This document shows positions 1 through 8,229 of a stretch of DNA of 16,466 nt, in pieces. The notes beneath the pieces were generated by a model that was not told where the DNA came from, did no database searches, and saw only the letters and a program-made list of their open reading frames with translations. The stretch comes from an uncultured Flavobacteriia bacterium (GTDB taxonomy: Bacteria > Bacteroidota > Bacteroidia > Flavobacteriales_D > Crocinitomicaceae): the NCBI GenBank assembly GCA_903928365.1, contig CAIYQV010000004.1, positions 1 through 16,466 of the forward strand. Reading direction: 5' to 3'. The first letter of the stretch is position 1. Every line of letters begins with the position of its first letter. A program made the translations under genes and the position numbers.

Positions 1-31
1 ATGATCGTTCCTTAATTTTCTGCCTCTAAAC

Positions 32-3000
32 ATGCAAGCTATGAAATGGAAATTGAACCTTACAGTTTTCCTAACACTACTATTATCTGCTACAACCTTC
101 GCTCAAAACACACCGGAATGGGCGAATATGATGCGTGATCCAAACGCGAATTTCTACGACGTTCAGGCCTCTTTCAATGCCTATTGGAATGGTCGGACGA
201 TTGAAAAAGGGAAAGGATACAAGGCATTCAAACGATGGGAATATTATATGGCCCCTCGTGTCTATCCTTCGGGTAATTTGACGCTGCCATCGCAGAATTA
301 CCGCAATTACAAACAATGGGAGCTTGACCTTATTCAAGCAGGAACTCCTAAATCAACGAATGGTAACTGGACGATTATAGGGCCGATAGGTAAACCTACA
401 AATAGCGGTGCGGGTCGTTTGAGTTTCGTTCGTTTTGATCCTTCGAATTCAACTACAATGTACGTAGGAGCACCGGACGGAGGCTTATGGAAGACCACCA
501 ATGGAGGCACATCCTGGACAACAGGTACAGATCAATTGTCCATGATCGGTGTTTCAGATGTGGCAATCGATCCTACGAATACGCAGATCATGTATCTCGC
601 TACTGGAGATAGTGATGGAGGAGACACCTACAGCATCGGAGTATTAAAATCGACAGATGGAGGCGCAACATGGAATACCACAGGTCTAACCTGGACCTCA
701 AGTCAAGGAAGATCGATTGGACGCTTATTGATCAATCCAACGAATCCGAGTATCGTTATGGCCTTCAGTAACGCAGGAATATTCCGCACAACAAATGGTG
801 GTACAAGCTGGAGTAATCCGACGGGTACGTTTGCCACGATTGATGCTGAGTTTAAGCCAGGAGATGCAAATACCGTTTATGCATGCGGAACGGCATTCAA
901 AAAATCGACAGATGGCGGAGCTACCTGGACAGCCGTGACAGTTCCAGTTACCGGAAGTCAACGACTCAATGTTGCTGTGTCTGCAGCAAACAGTGCTTAT
1001 GTTTATTTGCTTAGTACAGGAGCTGATTTTGGCTACAACGGAATTATGCGCTCGACAAACAGTGGAACATCTTTTACAACAATGTCTACAACTCCAAATA
1101 TCCTGGGGTTTGATTATGGATCTGATGCTGGAGGTCAAGGTTGGTATGATTTGTCACTCGCCGTATCACCAACAAATGCAGATCTCGTAATCGTTGGTGG
1201 GATCAACCATTGGAAATCAACAAACGGAGGAAGCAGCTGGACACAAATTTCTCATTGGTATGGTGGAAATGGGTTGCCGTACGTGCATGCGGATGTACAT
1301 GATATTCAATTTCTTCCGGGTTCGGGAACCACGATATTTTCTGCCAATGATGGCGGTATTTTCAAGACTACCAATACGGGCTCTTCCTGGACTGATCTGA
1401 GTTCAAACTTGGCCATTGCGCAGCAGTACAGATTTAGTCTTTCGACTTCAAGTGCAACCATGATTCTTGCTGGTCATCAGGACAACGGAACGAACCGCAC
1501 TACCAATGGTACAAGCTGGACACAAGTTGGTGGTGGTGATGGAATGGATTGTTTTATTGATCGAACTAACAACAACCGCCAGATCTCATCCATCTATTAT
1601 GGAGATTACTCTCGTACAACGACTGGAGGTACCAATTTTGCAGACATTGCAGATCCGGGAGTGCAAGGAGAATGGGTGAGCCCAATTCATCAGGATCCTA
1701 CGGATGCTAATATCGCTTATGCGGCGGGAAGAGCAGCACTATATAAAACGGCTAATATTTGGGCGACGACAGTTTCCTGGTCAACTATGGGAACTCCTCA
1801 AGGAACAGGAAGCATCATTGAGTTTGCTATTGCGCCGAGTAATAACCAAATTGTTTATTGTTTGAAACAAGGTTCAGGAGGAGTGTCAAAATCCACGAAT
1901 GGAGGAACCTCTTTCACTTCCTGTGCCACACCAACAACGTCGGCATCTCCTACATGGGTTGCAGTTTCGAACACAGATCCAAATGTTGTTTTTGTAGCTT
2001 ATTCCGGATATTCAGCAGCAAACAAAGTATTTAAATCTACCAATGGTGGAACTTCCTGGACGAATGTCTCTACAGGTTTGCCAAATATTCCGGTAAACTG
2101 TATTGTATACCACAACGGAGCTGCTGGTGGAGATGGAATATATATTGGAACTGATCTTGGCGTATATTATCGTGACAATAGTACGAATGCTTGGGTTGAC
2201 TTCAGCAATGGAATGCCGAATTGCGCAGTGAGTGACTTAGAAATTTATTACGCTACAAGTACATTGCGGGCTGCTACATTTGGTAGAGGAACTTGGGAGA
2301 GTGATTTGTATTCTGCTGTTGCAGCTGCTCCGGTTGCGAGTTTTACTTCAAATACAACGACGGTTTGTCAAGGAGGTAGTGTAACATTCACGAACACTTC
2401 AACTGGAGTTCCGACTTCTTATTCGTGGAGTTTCTCTGGAGGTACGCCATCCACATCTACCGATACGAATCCTATAGTTACTTACAGTACTGCCGGAACT
2501 TATAATGTTGTTTTGACGGCAACGAATGCAAGTGGAACAAATACGCAAACATCAACAGCATATATTACCGTAACACCGGTTACAGGTCAGGTATTGCCAT
2601 TCTCGGAAGGGTTTACCGGAACAACTTTCCCACCTACTGGTTGGACGATCGTTAATACGGATGCCGGAGATACAACATGGCGACAAAATGCTACGGTCGG
2701 TGTAGCCCCTACGGCAGGCAACTCGATGTGGTTTGATAACTTCAATGTGAATGATGCAGGTAATGTGGATGAGATGCAGACACCAAAACTGGATTTCACG
2801 GGCCTTTCCAGCGCTCAGATGACCTTTAGTGTGGCCTATGCCGCGTACAATGCAACCTATATAGACGGTTTGGATGTAGATATTTCAACGGATTGTGGTA
2901 CTACCTGGACCAATGTTTATTCAAAGACAGGATCTACGGTTGCAACAGGGAACCTACCGACGGCTGCAGCTCAACCAACCTTGTTCACGCCTACTGCAAC

Positions 3001-4591
3001 ACAATGGAGAACCGAAACAATTGACCTGACTTCTTATATTGGGCAAAGTGGAGTAGTACTTTCTTTCAAGAATGTTGCAGCCTATGGTAACGCCTTGTAC
3101 GTGGATAACATAAATATTACGGGAGTATCCGTGCCTACAGCACCTACAGCGAGTTTCACTGCAACACCTTCAGGTACGTCTTGTGTAGGTCAAGCAGTTC
3201 AATTTACTAGTACATCTACAGGTAGTCCAACGTCCTATAGTTGGATTTTCCCGAGCGGTACGCCTGCAACCAGTACCTCTCAGAACCCAACGGTGACTTG
3301 GGCTACAGCAGGCACTTACACAGTGACGCTTACTGCAACGAATGCGAATGGGTCAAATACCACAACGCAGAGTTTCACTGTTGCTGCAAATCCTACAGTA
3401 ACACAATCAGCAATTTCAGCAGTGTGCGCAACTGCTTCACCAATTACTTTGTCTGGAGGCTCACCTGCGGGTGGAACTTACAGTGGAACAGGAGTCAGTG
3501 GCGGTACATTTAATCCGGCAAACGCAAGTGTAGGTAGCAATACTGTTACGTATACGTATACAAATGCGAGCGGATGTTCAGCTACGGCTACAACAGCTAT
3601 TACCGTTAATGCAGCGCCGTCTATCGCCAGTACAACTCCTGGAAGTGTTTGTGGTTCGGGCACGGTGACTTTGGGAGCAACACCTTCTGCAGGGACGGTG
3701 AGTTGGTATGCTGCCGCTTCAGGTGGTACGGCGCTCGGTACAGGAAATACCTTTACAACACCAACTATTTCCACTACCACAACCTACTATGCGGAAACAA
3801 CTTCTTCAGGTTGTACTTCGACTCGTGTTGCTGTGGTGGCAGCGGTTACGTCTGCACCTACAGTGACCAATCCTGGAAGTCAGACTTTCTGTACAGGAAC
3901 TCCTTCTCAAACGATTACGTTCTCTGGATCCAGCGGTTCATCTACCTATGCCTGGACCAATGATAATACGGGAATCGGTTTAGGAGCTTCAGGCACAGGA
4001 AACATTACTTCCTTTACCCCTGCAGGATCAGGTATTTCGACCGTTACGGTAACACCAACGCTTAGTGGTTGCGTGGGCTCTCCTCAATCATTTGTGATTA
4101 CAGTGAACCAAACACCGACGGCTACTTTGGCTCCATTCAGTGCTGTTTGTGTGAACTGGTCTCCGGTAGCACTTTCAGGTGGATCTCCTGCGGGAGGAAC
4201 ATATAGTGGAACGGGTGTTTCGGGTGGTAGCTTCAACCCTGCTACTGCAGGTACCTTCCCGATAACGTATAGTTACACACAAAATGGCTGTACAGGAACT
4301 GCTTCATCATCAATTACTGTGAATGCCTGTGCTTCGGTGTCTGAAGAGGCTCAGTCTCACTTAATGTTGTATCCGAACCCTGTTGGAAATGCCTTGACTT
4401 TGGAAGGAGAGGAACTAAATAATTTCCAACAACTCGAACTTGTTGACGCTACCGGCCGAATAGTTCAGAAATGGAACGTAAGCGGTACTAAAATGATACT
4501 TGATCTTTCAAGGTTTGCATCCGGGACGTATTCAATCCGTTTCAATGGAAAAGATGCACAACGAACAGAGCGCATCGAGATAGTGAAATAG
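32..4591 (+). CDS. Secreted BNR/PKD mosaic protein with T9SS type A sorting domain
   Basis: Predicted T9SS cargo of 1519 aa, exported by Sec, moved across the outer membrane and probably anchored or released there. A signal peptide occupies residues 1-24 (hydrophobic stretch ending SATTFAQ). Residues ~100-758 are beta-propeller sequence with about eleven BNR/Asp-box-like motifs (type STDGGATW, KTTNGGTSW; e.g. near 487, 646, 784, 901, 1210, 1363, 1888, 2032), as in sortilin/VPS10 and xyloglucanase-like propellers. Then follow a PKD domain (~767-848), a jelly-roll 'choice-of-anchor' domain (~850-1032), a second PKD (~1037-1119), and four Ig/PKD-like modules (1120-1432), the first and last nearly the same. 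The C-terminus (~1445-1519) has the type A hallmarks: YPNP at 1447, then GRIVQKW and SGTYSIRF. Two in-frame ATGs, at 32 and 41, both keep the signal peptide; I cannot choose between them. A poor TAnnTTTc box lies at 13-20. The ligand or enzymatic activity is unknown. Glycosidase activity is possible from the propeller but not shown. Confidence 0.9.
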   Translation: MQAMKWKLNLTVFLTLLLSATTFAQNTPEWANMMRDPNANFYDVQASFNAYWNGRTIEKGKGYKAFKRWEYYMAPRVYPSGNLTLPSQNYRNYKQWELDLIQAGTPKSTNGNWTIIGPIGKPTNSGAGRLSFVRFDPSNSTTMYVGAPDGGLWKTTNGGTSWTTGTDQLSMIGVSDVAIDPTNTQIMYLATGDSDGGDTYSIGVLKSTDGGATWNTTGLTWTSSQGRSIGRLLINPTNPSIVMAFSNAGIFRTTNGGTSWSNPTGTFATIDAEFKPGDANTVYACGTAFKKSTDGGATWTAVTVPVTGSQRLNVAVSAANSAYVYLLSTGADFGYNGIMRSTNSGTSFTTMSTTPNILGFDYGSDAGGQGWYDLSLAVSPTNADLVIVGGINHWKSTNGGSSWTQISHWYGGNGLPYVHADVHDIQFLPGSGTTIFSANDGGIFKTTNTGSSWTDLSSNLAIAQQYRFSLSTSSATMILAGHQDNGTNRTTNGTSWTQVGGGDGMDCFIDRTNNNRQISSIYYGDYSRTTTGGTNFADIADPGVQGEWVSPIHQDPTDANIAYAAGRAALYKTANIWATTVSWSTMGTPQGTGSIIEFAIAPSNNQIVYCLKQGSGGVSKSTNGGTSFTSCATPTTSASPTWVAVSNTDPNVVFVAYSGYSAANKVFKSTNGGTSWTNVSTGLPNIPVNCIVYHNGAAGGDGIYIGTDLGVYYRDNSTNAWVDFSNGMPNCAVSDLEIYYATSTLRAATFGRGTWESDLYSAVAAAPVASFTSNTTTVCQGGSVTFTNTSTGVPTSYSWSFSGGTPSTSTDTNPIVTYSTAGTYNVVLTATNASGTNTQTSTAYITVTPVTGQVLPFSEGFTGTTFPPTGWTIVNTDAGDTTWRQNATVGVAPTAGNSMWFDNFNVNDAGNVDEMQTPKLDFTGLSSAQMTFSVAYAAYNATYIDGLDVDISTDCGTTWTNVYSKTGSTVATGNLPTAAAQPTLFTPTATQWRTETIDLTSYIGQSGVVLSFKNVAAYGNALYVDNINITGVSVPTAPTASFTATPSGTSCVGQAVQFTSTSTGSPTSYSWIFPSGTPATSTSQNPTVTWATAGTYTVTLTATNANGSNTTTQSFTVAANPTVTQSAISAVCATASPITLSGGSPAGGTYSGTGVSGGTFNPANASVGSNTVTYTYTNASGCSATATTAITVNAAPSIASTTPGSVCGSGTVTLGATPSAGTVSWYAAASGGTALGTGNTFTTPTISTTTTYYAETTSSGCTSTRVAVVAAVTSAPTVTNPGSQTFCTGTPSQTITFSGSSGSSTYAWTNDNTGIGLGASGTGNITSFTPAGSGISTVTVTPTLSGCVGSPQSFVITVNQTPTATLAPFSAVCVNWSPVALSGGSPAGGTYSGTGVSGGSFNPATAGTFPITYSYTQNGCTGTASSSITVNACASVSEEAQSHLMLYPNPVGNALTLEGEELNNFQQLELVDATGRIVQKWNVSGTKMILDLSRFASGTYSIRFNGKDAQRTERIEIVK
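3389..3613 (+). repeat. Ig-like module copy 1 in the secreted BNR/PKD protein
   Basis: A 75-aa module (residues 1120-1194) with SAVC followed by LSGGSPAGGTYSGTGVSGG and ending AITVNA. It is paralogous to the module at 4109-4327, from which it is separated by two unrelated Ig/PKD-like modules. The matching protein segment is coded with many synonymous differences, so the copies are old and not a recent duplication. Confidence 0.8.
4109..4327 (+). repeat. Ig-like module copy 2 in the secreted BNR/PKD protein
   Basis: A 73-aa module (residues 1360-1432) that repeats the core LSGGSPAGGTYSGTGVSGG of copy 1, with the same SAVC lead-in and SITVNA end. It directly precedes the type A sorting domain, so it acts as the last spacer of the stalk. 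Confidence 0.8.
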
Positions 4592-4613
4592 TTTTGGTTT
4601 TTTAAGAATAACG

Positions 4614-4646
4614 GAGGGTCTTGTTCGATCAAGGCCCTCTTTTTTT
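4614..4646 (+). terminator. Intrinsic terminator of the secreted BNR/PKD gene
   Basis: A 10-bp stem (GAGGGTCTTG at 4614-4623 with CAAGGCCCTC at 4630-4639, one G-U pair) closes a 6-nt loop (TTCGAT) and is followed by seven T residues (4640-4646). It begins 22 nt after the stop codon. This is a textbook Rho-independent terminator, so the small gene downstream probably needs its own promoter. Confidence 0.93.
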
Positions 4647-4662
4647 GTCTTGTTTTTTTCTA

Positions 4663-4670
4663 TACCTTTC
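4663..4670 (+). promoter_or_regulatory. Possible -7 box (TACCTTTC) for the small exported protein
   Basis: TACCTTTC differs from the Bacteroidetes -7 consensus TAnnTTTG only at the last base. It lies 14 nt upstream of the ATG at 4685 and just after the terminator, where a promoter is expected. The region before it is T-rich with no well-spaced -33 TTG, so the call is weak. Confidence 0.3.
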
Positions 4671-4684
4671 TGAAAATATAACCT

Positions 4685-5056
4685 ATGAAAACACTTCTCT
4701 TAATTCTGCCGTTACTTCTTTTTTTTAGTCCTGTTAGTTTTTCTCAATCTGAACCATTTACAGATGACGGAGAAGTGATTTCTTACATGGAAGGAAAAAG
4801 GTTTTACAATTCAGATAACGGTTTGGACATATCGTACGGATATATTTCAGCATATAATACCTATGGTATTCATGTTTTAAATAAGAACGGTGCTAAGTTC
4901 TATTTTATCAATGTAGAGATCACAGCCTATGGAAATTCCGCCGATCTGTATGGTATGAGTCCGGATGACGGCAGCAACTTTGGATTCCGCTTGTTTAAAG
5001 GGAAATTGATCGTAGGATATGGTGAAGAAGGGCAATCCAGTTATTTTCTGAAGTGA
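4685..5056 (+). CDS. Small exported protein of unknown function
   Basis: A 123-aa protein that I do not recognise. Residues 1-20 are a clear Sec signal peptide: lysine at position 2, a leucine-rich core, and SFSQ before the likely cleavage site. The mature part is about 100 aa, rich in Tyr, Gly, Asp and Asn (SYGYISAYNTYGIHV, AKFYFINVEITAYG), with alternating hydrophobic/polar residues that suggest a small beta-rich fold. There is no lipobox cysteine and no T9SS sorting domain, so the likely location is the periplasm. It stands alone between the terminator at 4614-4646 and the convergent glmS gene, only 20 bp from the glmS stop. The signal peptide and Bacteroidetes-like codon use argue for a real gene; its role cannot be inferred. 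Confidence 0.75.
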   Translation: MKTLLLILPLLLFFSPVSFSQSEPFTDDGEVISYMEGKRFYNSDNGLDISYGYISAYNTYGIHVLNKNGAKFYFINVEITAYGNSADLYGMSPDDGSNFGFRLFKGKLIVGYGEEGQSSYFLK

Positions 5057-5076
5057 TTACCCAAAACCCCTTCAGA

Positions 5077-6921
5077 CTATTCTACCGTAACTGACTTCGC
5101 AAGATTTCGAGGCTGATCCACATTGCAACCACGCATTACGGCAATGTGATAGGAAAGAAGTTGCAATGGAACTGTTGCTAAAAGAGGAACGAGGAATTCA
5201 TTGGTTTCAGGAATTTCGATCACATGATCAGCCATTTCCTTTACAGACACATCTCCTTCCGTAACAATTGCAATGATCTTACCTTTTCGTGCTTTTACCT
5301 CCTGGATATTAGAAACCACTTTCTCGTATGAGTTCCCTTTGGTTGCAATAACGAAAACGGGCATTTCTTCATCGATCAAAGCGATCGGGCCATGTTTCAT
5401 TTCTGCGGCTGGGTAACCTTCTGCGTGAATGTAGGAGATCTCTTTCAATTTTAATGCGCCTTCCAATGCCACTGGGAAGGAGCTTCCTCGCCCAAGATAA
5501 AGTGCATTTTTAGCGTCCTTATATTCTTCGGCAATTTTCAGAATATGATCGTTGGTTTCGAGTACCTTCTTAACTTTTTCAGGAATAGCCTCCAATTCGG
5601 TTAATAATGTATGGAAATCGCTCTCACTGATGGTGCCCTTTTTATGAGCTAAAGAAAGGGCCATAAGGGTAAGGACAGTTACCTGGGCAGTAAATGCTTT
5701 TGTAGAAGCAACTCCGATCTCCGGTCCGGCATGGGTGTAGGATCCGGCATCTGTTATACGTGAAATAGACGATCCAACAACGTTGCAAATACCAAGAATG
5801 GTTGCGCCTTTGGATTTTGCTAGTTCAAGAGCTGCAAGTGTGTCTGCTGTTTCTCCGGATTGGGAAATAGCTATGACGATATCGTTCTCATGAATGATTG
5901 GATTGCGGTAACGGAACTCACTTGCATATTCCACCTCAACATTGATGCGTGCCAAATCTTCGATGAGGTATTCTCCCACCAATCCGGCATGCCACGAGGT
6001 GCCACAAGCTACAATGATCAGTCGGTTGGCCTGAATCATTTTTTGTTCGTAATCCCGAATTCCACCAAGAGATACCCAACCTTCTAAGGCATTTAAACGG
6101 CCTCTAAAGCAGTCATGAATAGAACGAGGTTGTTCATGAATCTCTTTCAGCATGAAATGCTCGTAACCTCCTTTTTCAAGTGCTTCAAGTTCCAATTCAA
6201 GTTGCTGAAAGTAAGGAGTCTTTTCCTGATCCGCGATGTTAAATAGTTTGAGACCTTCTTCCAAATCGATGATGGCTATTTCTTCATCATCGAGATACAC
6301 TACTTTTTTGGTGTATTCCACAATTGGAGTAGCATCAGATGCAAGGTAATAATCGCCTTCCGCTCCAACTCCAACGACCAACGGACTACTTTTTCTGGCA
6401 GCTACCAAACGATTTGGATACGCTTTCGAAAGAGCCACGATAGCATAAGCACCCACCACGTGAGAAAGTGCAATTCGAAGTGCTTCACCAAACCAAACAT
6501 TTTCATGCTTGGAGATGTGATCGATCAAATGTACCAAGACCTCCGTATCAGTCTCACTTTTGAACACATATCCTTTGCTGATCAATTCTTTTTTTAAGCT
6601 GTCGTAGTTTTCGATAATGCCATTGTGTATCAAGGCAATATCTCCTTCCATCGACATGTGTGGGTGGGCGTTGACATCATTTGGCGCACCGTGCGTTGCC
6701 CAGCGTGTATGTCCGATTCCGGAGTGACCATTGAGGTTTTGCGCTGCAGCGAATTCTTCCAGATTCGATACTTTACCCTGGCGTTTGTAAAGGTTGATAT
6801 TTCCTTCGTCCAAAAGGGCAATGCCTGCACTGTCATATCCACGATATTCAAGTCTTTTCAGTCCTTTCAAAATGATCGGATAAGCTTGTTTTTGTCCAAT
6901 ATACGCTACAATTCCACACAT
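5077..6921 (-). CDS. glmS: Glutamine--fructose-6-phosphate aminotransferase (isomerizing)
   Basis: Cytosolic enzyme that converts fructose-6-phosphate and glutamine to glucosamine-6-phosphate and glutamate, the first committed step to UDP-GlcNAc for peptidoglycan and lipopolysaccharide. The 614-aa length is normal (E. coli 609). The N-terminal glutaminase (~1-240) has the nucleophile Cys2 (MCGIVAYIG), HTRWATHG at 71-78, the NG pair at 100-101 and DTEVL at 125. The two SIS domains (~290-614) carry CGTSW (306-310), SQSGETAD (353-360), STKAF (406-410), KLKEISYIHA with Glu494, His510 and the terminal NLAKSVTVE with Lys609. The last three match E. coli Glu488, His504 and Lys603 at a constant offset of six. 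The ATG is 2 nt after the DUF4270 stop, which suggests translational coupling in one operon. There is no room for a glmS ribozyme leader. Confidence 0.98.
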   Translation of the reverse strand: MCGIVAYIGQKQAYPIILKGLKRLEYRGYDSAGIALLDEGNINLYKRQGKVSNLEEFAAAQNLNGHSGIGHTRWATHGAPNDVNAHPHMSMEGDIALIHNGIIENYDSLKKELISKGYVFKSETDTEVLVHLIDHISKHENVWFGEALRIALSHVVGAYAIVALSKAYPNRLVAARKSSPLVVGVGAEGDYYLASDATPIVEYTKKVVYLDDEEIAIIDLEEGLKLFNIADQEKTPYFQQLELELEALEKGGYEHFMLKEIHEQPRSIHDCFRGRLNALEGWVSLGGIRDYEQKMIQANRLIIVACGTSWHAGLVGEYLIEDLARINVEVEYASEFRYRNPIIHENDIVIAISQSGETADTLAALELAKSKGATILGICNVVGSSISRITDAGSYTHAGPEIGVASTKAFTAQVTVLTLMALSLAHKKGTISESDFHTLLTELEAIPEKVKKVLETNDHILKIAEEYKDAKNALYLGRGSSFPVALEGALKLKEISYIHAEGYPAAEMKHGPIALIDEEMPVFVIATKGNSYEKVVSNIQEVKARKGKIIAIVTEGDVSVKEMADHVIEIPETNEFLVPLLATVPLQLLSYHIAVMRGCNVDQPRNLAKSVTVE

Positions 6922-6923
6922 GA

Positions 6924-8213
6924 TCAGAAGGTTGTATAAGTGACTATGAGTTTCGGTTTCTTTTTGTTGATGGTGTTTGGTCCATTGAAGATCACCCGAT
7001 CGGATGAGGTAATGAACAAACGAGGTGAAAAGATCAGTTCATCGGTACTTACCTGACCGGAAACAAGTGCCTGCAAATAGGTGCGCACATCCACAGTGTA
7101 CTGCTTCAGAGCATAATCGAAAATACCAAATACACCAATTCCTGAAAGTTTGCCATCTTCTTGAATGGCTACCGATAGTTCATCAGAAGGCAGGTATTTA
7201 GCACCGGTTTGGTATTGAACGGGAAGAACCAGTTGCGCTTTATGAATAATCGCGTTTTTAGGCAACTTTTTCATTCCCGGTATCTTCACTACAGCCCTCG
7301 ATTTAAATGCCTGAGCGTAATATTCCGTTTGTCCGGAAATCGTATCGTTCAATACATTTTCGACTGGTTTACCTGCATTATTGATGTCAACATGATTGAA
7401 ATCTGCACATTCACTGTTGATCAACAAATCGAATGTTTTTTGTTCACCATCCTGCGAATAATAAATAGTCAATTTAGATAGCGGATCGTTAATGTTAAAG
7501 TAGAAAACACCACCTTTTCCTGATAACTGAGATCCATTGTTGACGCGTACATGCAGCCCTTTGAAGTATGATAGGAAATTTTCGTTGGAACTGAAATTTG
7601 TTCCTCCACTCGATGCTTCAGTGATCATCTGTGTTCCAAGGGAATTCTTCAGTTTGATGCGCAATTGTGTATCTACGGTGTCAGTTCCAATGACAGTAAT
7701 TCCTTCTGGATTTGGTGTAAACGTGCCATATCCAGGTTCGACCAAATCAGTGGAGGAGGTGTTTTTTGTAGTAAAAGAGTAGTAAGTACTGTCAATGTCA
7801 ATGGATTCGGTCATTTCGTACACTTCCACCGTCTGAGGAGAAAATTCGCCATAGTATCCGGCATATTCCAACCCCAACATCACAGAATCAATCGCTAATG
7901 TGGCAAGATCACCAAAATTCGGATTGAGACCAGAGAGCCTAAGTTGTGTGTAAAAATTTGCATTTACCGTACCGAATTTAGGATCATTGTAAGAACCGAG
8001 CAGTGCAAACGCCGGATTGTCTGAAATCACGGAATCCTCGGCGTATGCAAAAGTGGTGAGCTGGAAAGTGTCAACCTGCGCAGAACCCAATAATTCATTC
8101 GGGTCTAACACATCTTTACCGATGTTGCTTTCTCTTTTTTTACAGGATATAAGTAAGGAAACCACTAAGAAAAAAGTAGCGGAAAGTCTGAAAACCTTCC
8201 GCCACGCATTCAA
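6924..8213 (-). CDS. DUF4270 family lipoprotein
   Basis: Predicted lipoprotein of 429 aa from the chosen TTG. The N-terminus begins MNAWRKVF, then a hydrophobic core and the lipobox LISC, with the lipidated cysteine at residue 24. The rest matches my memory of DUF4270, a Bacteroidetes-restricted family: an early ALLGSYNDPKFG motif, beta-rich middle segments, and a C-terminal part ending with KKPKLIVTYTTF. No catalytic motif is visible and the function is unknown. The residues after the cysteine (KKRESN) lack the acidic cluster typical of surface-export signals, so it may face the periplasm (inference). No ATG exists between the upstream stop and the lipobox. The in-frame candidates are TTG at 8213 (normal signal peptide, 16-nt gap to the upstream gene) and TTG at 8252 (23-nt overlap, 13 extra residues). 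It sits between the GT5-like gene and glmS in an apparent operon. Confidence 0.85.
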   Translation of the reverse strand: MNAWRKVFRLSATFFLVVSLLISCKKRESNIGKDVLDPNELLGSAQVDTFQLTTFAYAEDSVISDNPAFALLGSYNDPKFGTVNANFYTQLRLSGLNPNFGDLATLAIDSVMLGLEYAGYYGEFSPQTVEVYEMTESIDIDSTYYSFTTKNTSSTDLVEPGYGTFTPNPEGITVIGTDTVDTQLRIKLKNSLGTQMITEASSGGTNFSSNENFLSYFKGLHVRVNNGSQLSGKGGVFYFNINDPLSKLTIYYSQDGEQKTFDLLINSECADFNHVDINNAGKPVENVLNDTISGQTEYYAQAFKSRAVVKIPGMKKLPKNAIIHKAQLVLPVQYQTGAKYLPSDELSVAIQEDGKLSGIGVFGIFDYALKQYTVDVRTYLQALVSGQVSTDELIFSPRLFITSSDRVIFNGPNTINKKKPKLIVTYTTF

Positions 8214-8229
8214 ATGTGTTGAATCAATC

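Noticed and set aside
13..20. TAATTTTC as a -7 promoter box for the secreted BNR/PKD gene
   Set aside because: The last base mismatches, only 31 bp of upstream sequence are present, and the leader would be just 6-15 nt; not enough to list as a feature.
5047..5076. Possible terminator between the small exported gene and glmS (TCTGAAG...CTTCAGA)
   Set aside because: The 7-bp stem has a 16-nt loop and no T tract on either strand; it overlaps the stop codon of the small gene and is not convincing.
6919..6926. A glmS ribozyme or riboswitch leader
   Set aside because: Only 2 nt separate the upstream stop from the glmS ATG, so there is no leader in which it could fit.
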